Below are positions 1 through 5,050 of a stretch of 19,272 nt of DNA, in pieces (position 1 is the stretch's first letter; each line of letters opens with the position of its first letter). This stretch comes from Candidatus Uhrbacteria bacterium (GTDB lineage Bacteria > Patescibacteriota > Patescibacteriia > JACQRZ01), in contig JACQRZ010000013.1 in NCBI GenBank assembly GCA_016206235.1, forward strand, positions 1 to 19,272, written 5' to 3'. The position numbers were made by a program, and so were the translations under genes. Under the pieces are notes generated by a model. It worked only from the letters and a program-made list of their open reading frames with translations. It did not search any database and was not told the DNA's origin.

Positions 1-43
1 AGGGTATAGGGTATAGGGTATAGGGTATAGGGTATAGGTTTTA
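1..43. repeat. Perfect heptamer tandem array at the window edge
   Basis: Five perfect copies of GGGTATA (2-36) are followed by a sixth, diverged unit GGTTTTA (37-43). The period is exactly 7 bp. The last unit runs into an ATG at 43-45. The array at the 3' end of uvrA (5060-5087, minus strand) uses closely related units and also contains GGTTTTA after a GGTNATA-type unit, so the two arrays look related. It is the least degenerate array in the window, so it may be young. It could also mark a contig end caused by assembly failure. Confidence 0.9.
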
Positions 44-103
44 TGCGTTTTTTGCAACGGTGCAAAGGATGTTGCTGACAGAGCTCAAATTCTCAAAGGT
101 ACA

Positions 104-403
104 TTGGAGCAGGAAAACGAAAAACTTGAAGAGCGTAAAACTGCTCTTAGCGAGCAAGAAAAAATTGTGAATCGGCTTGAAACGGATTATGCCACGCTCG
201 CTCGTGAGGGACGAGAAAAACTACGAGATACCTGCGGAGCATATGAAGCGCTCATCACATTCCATAAGAATAATCCGGAAAAATACGCACAATGTCATTT
301 ATTATGCCAAGATATTCTCACAATGCTACCCGAAGGCTGTCCCGAGAAAAGGACGTTCGAAAGATTATTGATTGAGCTTAATCAATCAAAACCAAAAGAC
401 TAG
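104..403 (+). CDS. Short coiled-coil protein of unknown function, 5' end uncertain
   Basis: Not recognised. The shortest supported frame starts at a TTG (104) and gives 99 residues, Glu/Lys-rich in the first 50 with a helical, coiled-coil look, then a mixed region with four cysteines and an acidic-basic tail ending PKD. The same frame stays open upstream to 38 and still reads like protein (AKDVADRAQILKGT just before the TTG), but has no ATG or GTG. An ATG at 43-45, directly after the heptamer array, is out of frame. Removing one T from the run of six Ts at 48-53 would join it to this frame, giving MRFCNGAKDV at the start. So the true start is probably 43 with an indel, or the gene is 5'-truncated. 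A terminator follows at 427-459. No signal peptide or membrane segment is seen. Confidence 0.55.
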   Translation: MEQENEKLEERKTALSEQEKIVNRLETDYATLAREGREKLRDTCGAYEALITFHKNNPEKYAQCHLLCQDILTMLPEGCPEKRTFERLLIELNQSKPKD

Positions 404-426
404 CCATCACTATAGTATAGTTCTTA

Positions 427-459
427 GCCCCGCCGCTTTTGGTGTGGGCGTTTCTTTTT
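427..459 (+). terminator. Rho-independent terminator after the 104-403 gene
   Basis: GCCCCGCC pairs with GGTGTGGGC (eight pairs with one bulged T and one G-T wobble), closing a short loop. GTTTCTTTTTT follows directly. The T tract exists only in the plus-strand orientation, so it serves the plus-strand gene and lies just before the convergent gene's stop codon at 459. Confidence 0.75.
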
Positions 460-1082
460 TACAGACTACTATTCGTCTGAATTTTTTCTAACACACCGCC
501 ATACAGACTGGCAACGAGTTGCATGACTCTTTCATCTGCACTGTACTCTTCTGTTTGCGTCGTAATCTTTTCCGCCAACTCTTCACTTAGTCCGAACACC
601 TTCCATACTACAGAATAGCTGTCGATATTGATACTTTCAGGACGAGAGTACATTTCAGAAACAACATTGTTGTACTTTTTTATCACTTCTATATCTTCAT
701 TGTTAGGATTTTCTGCCACAAATGAAAGGTAGCGTGCTATGTCGAACTTTTTACAGTCATCAATATCTTGAAGAACTTTGATCGCGGTAAGCTTGACCCA
801 CTCATCGCTATTTTGCCTAATTTCTCCGCCAAAAACATCGGGCATTGCATTGCGTATGAGAGTAAGCTGTATGTCATCAACCATCAGATGAGCCTGCCAT
901 CCTTTTTTAAAGTCATCTTCTCCAAAAATACCTTCATTTGGGTGTGTTAAGCGCCTCGCAATACCAGTGCTATAGCGGCTGTCCGGATACAGAGTTCCCG
1001 AAAGATATCTTTGAATATCGGTAACGTGATACTTCTCTTTGAGATCAAGCGCAAAACGGATATGTGATGCTTCAAGTGCCAT
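459..1082 (-). CDS. Hypothetical protein, possible metal-dependent hydrolase
   Basis: A 207-residue soluble protein with no signal peptide or membrane helix. The N-terminal 70 residues carry spaced potential metal ligands: H7 in a helix (HIRFALDLK), D34 in YLSGTLYPDSR, H47 in RLTHP, and H65 and D69 in WQAHLMVDD. This YLxGxxxPD...TH...H...D arrangement resembles the all-helical zinc-dependent phospholipase C-like domains, but the match is from memory of the pattern and weak. The rest is helical and charged, with nothing I recognise. It starts 23 bp after the RelE-like toxin gene and is probably the third gene of that toxin-antitoxin operon. It converges on the plus-strand gene ending at 403. 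No terminator with a T tract is visible on its own strand. Confidence 0.7.
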   Translation of the reverse strand: MALEASHIRFALDLKEKYHVTDIQRYLSGTLYPDSRYSTGIARRLTHPNEGIFGEDDFKKGWQAHLMVDDIQLTLIRNAMPDVFGGEIRQNSDEWVKLTAIKVLQDIDDCKKFDIARYLSFVAENPNNEDIEVIKKYNNVVSEMYSRPESINIDSYSVVWKVFGLSEELAEKITTQTEEYSADERVMQLVASLYGGVLEKIQTNSSL

Positions 1083-1105
1083 ACCAAAATTATAGTTCGT
1101 ATTCC

Positions 1106-1357
1106 CTATCTATAAATATCTTTCCGATGGCCGACATAAAGGATGTCGAGACCTTCTTTAACAAGATCGAAAATAACTCTATAATCTCCAATACGGAAAC
1201 GATAGTGTCCGAGATCGCTTTGGATGAGCGATTCAGCAAAAAAGAGCGGGCTATCCGTGGCGCAAAAAAAATCGAGCTTCGTAATTATTCTTACCTGAAC
1301 GTTGTGTGGAAATTTTTGAAGCTGTTTAAGCGCTCGTGGCGCAAAAAAATACTCCAT
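1106..1357 (-). CDS. RelE/ParE-family toxin
   Basis: An 83-residue protein of the RelE/ParE superfamily, whose members are ribosome-dependent mRNA interferases (RelE) or gyrase inhibitors (ParE) held inactive by the cognate antitoxin. It has the typical order: N-terminal PRALKQLQKFP helix, then GHYRFRIGDYRVIFDL and a C-terminal VGHRKDIYR, matching the family's YR(I/F)R(V/I)GDYRVI(Y/F) and GHRKDVY core. Length is normal. The basic residues of the C-terminal strand suit the RelE branch better than ParE, but this is an inference. The gene follows the antitoxin stop codon after 3 bp (TAA, AAT, ATG), so the two are translationally coupled. No Shine-Dalgarno sequence is evident. Confidence 0.88.
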   Translation of the reverse strand: MEYFFAPRALKQLQKFPHNVQVRIITKLDFFCATDSPLFFAESLIQSDLGHYRFRIGDYRVIFDLVKEGLDILYVGHRKDIYR

Positions 1358-1360
1358 ATT

Positions 1361-1648
1361 TTATTCAAGGCCGAGCATTTTTTTTACCTGTTTTGATGAG
1401 TATCTTTTCTTTTCTTTTCGTGCCTGAGCAATAGCCTGCAGATACGGAGGACTCGACAATGCAAGCAAATCTTCAGTGAGTCGCTCAAATGTCTCGTTCG
1501 GCATGAGAACACCGATAGGTTTGCTATTTTTGATAACGCGGATATAGGTGCCTCGTTTTGCCGCGCGATCAAGAAGTTTTGACGTGCCCGCCTGAACTTC
1601 TTGGATGTTCGCAAACTCTTCGTTGTAATTGAATTTTGGGTGCTTCAT
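1361..1648 (-). CDS. Phd/YefM-like antitoxin
   Basis: A 95-residue protein if started at the ATG at 1648. A longer frame to 1708 exists, but its extra 20 residues would cover an imperfect palindrome and a -10 box and do not look conserved, so I prefer 1648. The segment IQEVQAGTSKLLDRAAKRGTYIRVIKNSKPIGVLMPNETFERL matches the Phd/YefM fold: a short strand, a helix, then VIKNSKPIGVLMP, the typical strand turning into the second helix. The C-terminal part is Lys/Arg-rich, as in toxin-neutralising tails. It sits first in the operon, 3 bp before the RelE-like toxin. These proteins bind their own promoter, usually as a complex with the toxin, and are degraded by cellular proteases. Confidence 0.85.
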   Translation of the reverse strand: MKHPKFNYNEEFANIQEVQAGTSKLLDRAAKRGTYIRVIKNSKPIGVLMPNETFERLTEDLLALSSPPYLQAIAQARKEKKRYSSKQVKKMLGLE

Positions 1649-1660
1649 ATCTGTAAGAAT

Positions 1661-1700
1661 TATATAAGAATTATTATATATCCTACTACGATGAAAACAA
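1661..1700 (-). promoter_or_regulatory. Promoter and likely operator of the Phd/RelE operon
   Basis: On the minus strand, TTGTTT (1695-1700) and TATAAT (1673-1678) are 16 bp apart, giving a leader of about 18 nt. The -10 box lies in an 18-of-20 imperfect palindrome, TATATAAGAATTATTATATA (1661-1680), a plausible autoregulatory site for the antitoxin. A second TATAAT (1659-1664) overlaps it. Placement is by eye. Confidence 0.55.
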
Positions 1701-1728
1701 TGAGTCAAGGCACGCGTCGTTTAGTCAT

Positions 1729-1759
1729 AAAAAAGAACCCGATGCTTTGATGCGTCGGG
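1729..1759 (-). terminator. Rho-independent terminator after the 1769-2401 gene
   Basis: On the minus strand CCCGACGC pairs with GCATCGGG (seven pairs and one mismatch) around a short ATCAAA loop, followed by TTCTTTTTT. It begins 10 bp after the coiled-coil gene's stop codon and separates that gene from the Phd/RelE operon. Confidence 0.85.
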
Positions 1760-1768
1760 ATAGTGTGA

Positions 1769-2401
1769 TTAAGCGCTCCATGCTTGAAGTTTTGCAATGG
1801 CCGCGTCTGGTATCTGCAATTCAGCAAGCAAAGAATGCGTCTTCTGCTCGAGCTGTGCTTTGCGCTCCTGCGGCAATGTCGCAAGATATTGCTGAATCTG
1901 CTCCTTAAGAGCTTTAAGAACATTTGCTATTGTGAGAATCAACTCTTTCAATTGGTTCGCGACAACGTTGGCTTCCTTACAGACATCGTGGAGCTTCGTC
2001 ATAAGCCCGCCTATGAGCTGTGATTTGCGTTCAAGAGTTTTTTCTCTGTCACCTTTTCTTGTCGCAGACGAAGAAAGAATTTCGAGCTCATTCACCGTAC
2101 GCCCGTGTTCGCTTATAAGATTTTTTAACTGTTGCACTTTAGCCTGGAGTTGGGACTCTAGGTCATTCAGTTGTCGTTCACTGTCCTTAATCTCATGCGG
2201 CAAAGAATTCGTATTTTTAAGAGTTGCCCCGCCCCCAGAGATTGCTTCCGTTCCCTGTAATTCCTGGGAAAGTAGCACAAGAAAGTTATTAAAAATCTGC
2301 GGGTTCGCTTCGAGTTGTTGACGAGCGCGATTTCTGCTTGCCTCTGTCATCTCAAATACCATAGCCAGTATATCAAGGAACGCCTCGCTGATCATTGACA
2401 T
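1769..2401 (-). CDS. Coiled-coil protein of unknown function
   Basis: A 210-residue protein that I cannot assign to a family. It is almost entirely helical. Residues 1-55 form an amphipathic region (FLDILAMVFEMTEASRNRAR), followed by a short GGG-containing linker. Residues about 70-110 and 140-195 are long Leu/Gln/Lys/Glu-rich stretches with heptad-like spacing (SERQLNDLESQLQAKVQQL; LKALKEQIQQYL), the pattern of a coiled coil. There is no signal peptide and no convincing membrane helix, so it is probably cytoplasmic and oligomeric. The start is well supported: GGAGG lies 6 nt upstream of the ATG at 2401, the best Shine-Dalgarno in the window. It is flanked by its own promoter and terminator, so it is a single-gene unit between two toxin-antitoxin loci. 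Confidence 0.8.
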   Translation of the reverse strand: MSMISEAFLDILAMVFEMTEASRNRARQQLEANPQIFNNFLVLLSQELQGTEAISGGGATLKNTNSLPHEIKDSERQLNDLESQLQAKVQQLKNLISEHGRTVNELEILSSSATRKGDREKTLERKSQLIGGLMTKLHDVCKEANVVANQLKELILTIANVLKALKEQIQQYLATLPQERKAQLEQKTHSLLAELQIPDAAIAKLQAWSA

Positions 2402-2432
2402 TGATTACCTCCAACCAAAAATCAGTGGTGGC

Positions 2433-2461
2433 AGTATATCACGATCTCATTTCTCTTTCAA
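2433..2461 (-). promoter_or_regulatory. Sigma-70-type promoter of the 1769-2401 gene
   Basis: On the minus strand, TTGAAA (2456-2461) and TATACT (2433-2438) are separated by 17 bp, upstream of a GGAGG ribosome-binding site. The 2402-2585 gap holds this promoter and no gene that I can support. Confidence 0.75.
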
Positions 2462-2585
2462 GTCACGAATATCTGTTCACGGCTAGCCATATTAGCTTGA
2501 GACTGGCAACCCTCCTACAGTTCGTATGCTTTGATGAGTGTATTTGGATAGCCGAAAGCTGTAATTGCTTTATTTATAGTAAAGA

Positions 2586-2816
2586 CTACTCACTAACGTA
2601 TTCGAATCGAGGCGTTACTTTCTCGGCAACTATTATATTTTCTAAAAACATACTTTTGGGCCGTATCCAAATCGAACCCATGCCAAATGTTCTATTCTCA
2701 TAAAGCGTTTTATAGACTACAAATTCTTCAATCGATTCGCTATGATGTGCTATGCCCAGCACTTCTACAAATCCGCCTTTATAATGTCTGTACTTCCCTA
2801 TTTCTACTTCTTGCAT
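2586..2816 (-). CDS. DUF1653 family protein
   Basis: A 76-residue protein if started at the ATG at 2816, which lies 1 nt after the BrnA-like gene's stop codon. A longer frame to 2912 would overlap that gene by about 95 bp and adds residues unlike the family. The body (YRHYKGGFVEVLGIAHHSES, then EEFVVYKTLYENR, then WIRPKSMFLENI) matches the DUF1653 pattern YRHYKGG...VLGIA.HSE....VVY..LY....WVRP..MF.E. The fold is small and beta-rich, and its biochemical role is not established. It is probably cotranscribed with the BrnT/BrnA pair. Confidence 0.85.
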   Translation of the reverse strand: MQEVEIGKYRHYKGGFVEVLGIAHHSESIEEFVVYKTLYENRTFGMGSIWIRPKSMFLENIIVAEKVTPRFEYVSE

Positions 2817-2817
2817 A

Positions 2818-3087
2818 CTACTTCTCATCACGCAGCTTACTATCAAGCATAATCTTAATGAGCGATTGATAAGGGACGTCTCGCTTTTGTGCGAGCATTT
2901 TAATTTCCTCAAGCATACCTTGAGGCAAGCGAAGCGAAATAGTCTCTGTTGATGGTTTGAGATTTGGAAAACGAACTCGTTTTGCTTTCCGCCAATCGAT
3001 GTAATCAGTTGAGTCGTGAGAACTCCAAAAAAGTGCTTCCGCGCTATCGCTTTTAAATGTCGGGATTTTTTTAAATGTTTTCTTCAT
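2818..3087 (-). CDS. brnA: BrnA-like (CopG-type) antitoxin
   Basis: An 89-residue antitoxin with two parts. The N-terminal half carries KIPTFKSDSAEALFWSSHDSTDYIDW, the signature of the CopG-antitoxin/BrnA group (FKSE.EE..FW..HDSTDY.DW). The C-terminal half (TISLRLPQGMLEEIKMLAQ, then VPYQSLIKIML) is a ribbon-helix-helix DNA-binding domain. It should neutralise the BrnT-like toxin encoded just upstream and repress the operon promoter. Its start overlaps the toxin gene's end by 17 bp, the toxin-first order typical of BrnTA. The DUF1653 gene follows 1 nt after its TAG stop. The gene symbol is by family resemblance. Confidence 0.87.
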   Translation of the reverse strand: MKKTFKKIPTFKSDSAEALFWSSHDSTDYIDWRKAKRVRFPNLKPSTETISLRLPQGMLEEIKMLAQKRDVPYQSLIKIMLDSKLRDEK

Positions 3088-3364
3088 AGATTTTTCTTTC
3101 TAACCTGCTCATTGGTCGAGCAGAGATAATGCGAATAAAACCTCGTCGAATAGTGAAACTAATAAATAATGGCTTACCCGCATTTGTCCTACCGAGTGCT
3201 CGGAATCGTTGTTCGCTTGATGAGTGATCGATATCCGGATCAATCAACAGTGGGTTATTAAAAAATACTTGCTCGCTCTCAAACCACATAATAGTATGCT
3301 TGAGCAAACTTTTTTGGCGGTTTGCCTCATCCCACTCAAAACCAATGATATCATGAGTACTCAT
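3071..3364 (-). CDS. brnT: BrnT-like toxin (ribonuclease)
   Basis: A 97-residue BrnT-family toxin. BrnT of Brucella is a RelE-fold ribonuclease that lowers translation. The family pattern is clear: FEWDEANRQKSLLKH near the N-terminus (FEWD..K...N..KHG in relatives), FFNNPLLIDPD in the middle, FRALGRT.AGKPLFISFTIR, and IRIISARPMSRLERKIYE at the C-terminus. The residues usually essential in this fold (basic positions in IRIISAR and in the SRLER helix) are present, so it looks intact. The ATG at 3364 lies about 20 nt after the -10 box with no Shine-Dalgarno, so the leader is very short. Confidence 0.9.
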   Translation of the reverse strand: MSTHDIIGFEWDEANRQKSLLKHTIMWFESEQVFFNNPLLIDPDIDHSSSEQRFRALGRTNAGKPLFISFTIRRGFIRIISARPMSRLERKIYEENI

Positions 3365-3413
3365 ACTATATGATGTATATTACTATAATATACTTACGTG
3401 CTTCGCGTGTCAA
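3353..3413 (-). promoter_or_regulatory. brnTA promoter with overlapping palindromes
   Basis: On the minus strand, TTGACA (3408-3413) and TATTAT (3385-3390) are exactly 17 bp apart. The -10 box lies inside a perfect inverted repeat with 8-bp arms, GTATATTA and TAATATAC, around a CTA spacer (3375-3393), well placed as the antitoxin's operator. A second perfect palindrome, ATGAGTACTCAT (3353-3364), includes the brnT start codon. Confidence 0.8.
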
Positions 3414-3448
3414 GAGCCCTGTAACTCGCTGTTGCATAGGCGAGCTTC

Positions 3449-5038
3449 TTATTTTATTCGGCGGCGCTTTCTTTGAAAAGAAACTGCGAACCGGTGCGCC
3501 TCGTCGCGAATTGCGCGAAGAACTTGAAGCCCTTTGCTCTTTGGATGAAGATGCAATGGTGTATGTGACCAGCTGGTATAAATTTCTTCGAGCCGTTTTG
3601 CTAGTCCAATGGTTTGAATATCCAGTGAGTGTTTTGCCAGAGCGCGCAAAGCACTGGAAAGCTGCCCCTTTCCGCCATCGATCATTAGGAGGTCGGGGCG
3701 CACTTCCTTGCCTTCCCTTATTCGTGCGGAAAATCGGCCGACGACTTCTTCTATCATGGCAAAATCATTACTACCCTCAACTGTTTTACTTTTGAACTTT
3801 CTGTAACCGCTCTTTCGAGGTTCACCGTTTACAAATTGCACAAGCGACCCGACATTTTCAGTGCCTCCCAAATGAGAAATATCGATGCAGTCGATAATTC
3901 GGGGCAAAAACTGCAAATGAAGTGCTTGCTGCAGTTCGTACAATTGCCCTCCTCCAGCGCCAAACGACTCCAAGATGTTTTTCTTTACCATCTCCAGAAG
4001 TTTTTTTTTGATGCCATGCTTTGGAACAGTTAGTACAACCCGGCGGGCGCTGAGTCCCGCGAGATATGTTTCAAGCACTTTTTGCTCTGGCAACTCTTCC
4101 TGCACGACAATTTCGTGCGGAATGGCATGTCCGGAATAATAACGACTGAGAAATTCTTGAAACGCTTCCTGGGGAGTAGATACCAAGTAGTCATCAAGGC
4201 TAAACGTAAACTCGCGTCGGCCGGAAATAATACCTCGATTAAAGTGAAAAAGCTGCACCATCATGGTGCTTTCTTGAGCACAGTAATACACCACGTCTTG
4301 ATTGAAACGTTTCGGATCAGAAACGTTTTGTTCTTCGAGTTTTTGCAAAGCGAGAAGTTGGTCACGAAAAATTTTTGCTTTTTCATACTCTTCATTTTTC
4401 ACGGCCTCGTCCATGCTTTTTTGTAATTCATGAATAACAGACGCAAAATCTCCTTTTAAAAATTTTTCAGCGTGCTCAATGGTTTGCCCATATTCCTCGG
4501 GTGATAGAGCTCGTACGCATACGCCACTACAAAGCCCGAGATGGTAGCGCATACATGCCTTGCCTCTTGTTTTAGAAGTGCAGAGTCGAAAAATTCTCGC
4601 CAGATTCTTTAGTGTGGCATTCCGTGCTGCGGCAGATGGGTATTGCCCAAAATACTTGCCGTCGCGTGTTATTTTTCGCGCGATGACAAAACGCGGATAC
4701 TCTTCGTCGGTAAGTTTAATAAAAGCATAACGCCCGCTTGACTGTAGGTCGATGTTGTATTTGGGATGATATTTTTGAATGAGCTGCGCCTCAAGAATAA
4801 GCGCTTCCACTTCCGTATCAGTAACAATCCACTCAACGTCAGACATCTCTGCGATAAGCGCAGCTGTTTTTATATCTCGAGTGCGACTATAGGAAGCAAG
4901 CCTTTTTCGAAGATTTTTTGCTTTGCCAACATACACAACGGTATCATCGCCATTTTTCATAATATAACACCCTGGCGATGTGGGAAATCGCGAAGTTTTG
5001 CCTAATGGCCTAAATTCTTGTACTTGACTTTTTCGCAT
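3449..5038 (-). CDS. uvrC: UvrC excinuclease subunit lacking the C-terminal HhH domain
   Basis: UvrC makes both incisions around a lesion during nucleotide excision repair, recruited by UvrB. The protein has 529 residues. A GIY-YIG nuclease spans about 18-95 (GCYIM at 23-27, YVGKAKNLRKR at 36-46). Four cysteines, C153, C162, C170 and C174, match the spacing of the 4Fe-4S site known in UvrC. A UVR domain that binds UvrB lies at about 203-238. The RNase H-like second nuclease covers about 375-520, with D386, D425, D454 and H515 as likely catalytic residues. The protein stops 14 residues after H515, whereas typical UvrC has about 60-75 more residues forming a tandem helix-hairpin-helix DNA-binding domain. 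The next 35 bp lead into the brnTA promoter and contain no such domain. It starts 12 bp after uvrA and is presumably cotranscribed. Confidence 0.96.
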   Translation of the reverse strand: MRKSQVQEFRPLGKTSRFPTSPGCYIMKNGDDTVVYVGKAKNLRKRLASYSRTRDIKTAALIAEMSDVEWIVTDTEVEALILEAQLIQKYHPKYNIDLQSSGRYAFIKLTDEEYPRFVIARKITRDGKYFGQYPSAAARNATLKNLARIFRLCTSKTRGKACMRYHLGLCSGVCVRALSPEEYGQTIEHAEKFLKGDFASVIHELQKSMDEAVKNEEYEKAKIFRDQLLALQKLEEQNVSDPKRFNQDVVYYCAQESTMMVQLFHFNRGIISGRREFTFSLDDYLVSTPQEAFQEFLSRYYSGHAIPHEIVVQEELPEQKVLETYLAGLSARRVVLTVPKHGIKKKLLEMVKKNILESFGAGGGQLYELQQALHLQFLPRIIDCIDISHLGGTENVGSLVQFVNGEPRKSGYRKFKSKTVEGSNDFAMIEEVVGRFSARIREGKEVRPDLLMIDGGKGQLSSALRALAKHSLDIQTIGLAKRLEEIYTSWSHTPLHLHPKSKGLQVLRAIRDEAHRFAVSFQRKRRRIK

Positions 5039-5050
5039 TTTTTCTTTTAC

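Noticed and set aside
1..38. Telomere-like repeat suggesting a linear chromosome end
   Set aside because: AGGGTAT resembles the plant-type TTTAGGG repeat, but internal arrays with the same 7-bp period and related units show it belongs to an interspersed family. A contig break at a repeat is a simpler explanation.
1649..1708. Longer N-terminus for the Phd-like antitoxin
   Set aside because: The extra 20 codons cover a promoter and palindrome and do not resemble the family; the ATG at 1648 fits better.
3370..3795. 141-codon plus-strand frame antisense to uvrC and the brnTA promoter
   Set aside because: Antisense to the conserved UvrC nuclease domain, with no family resemblance and no promoter.
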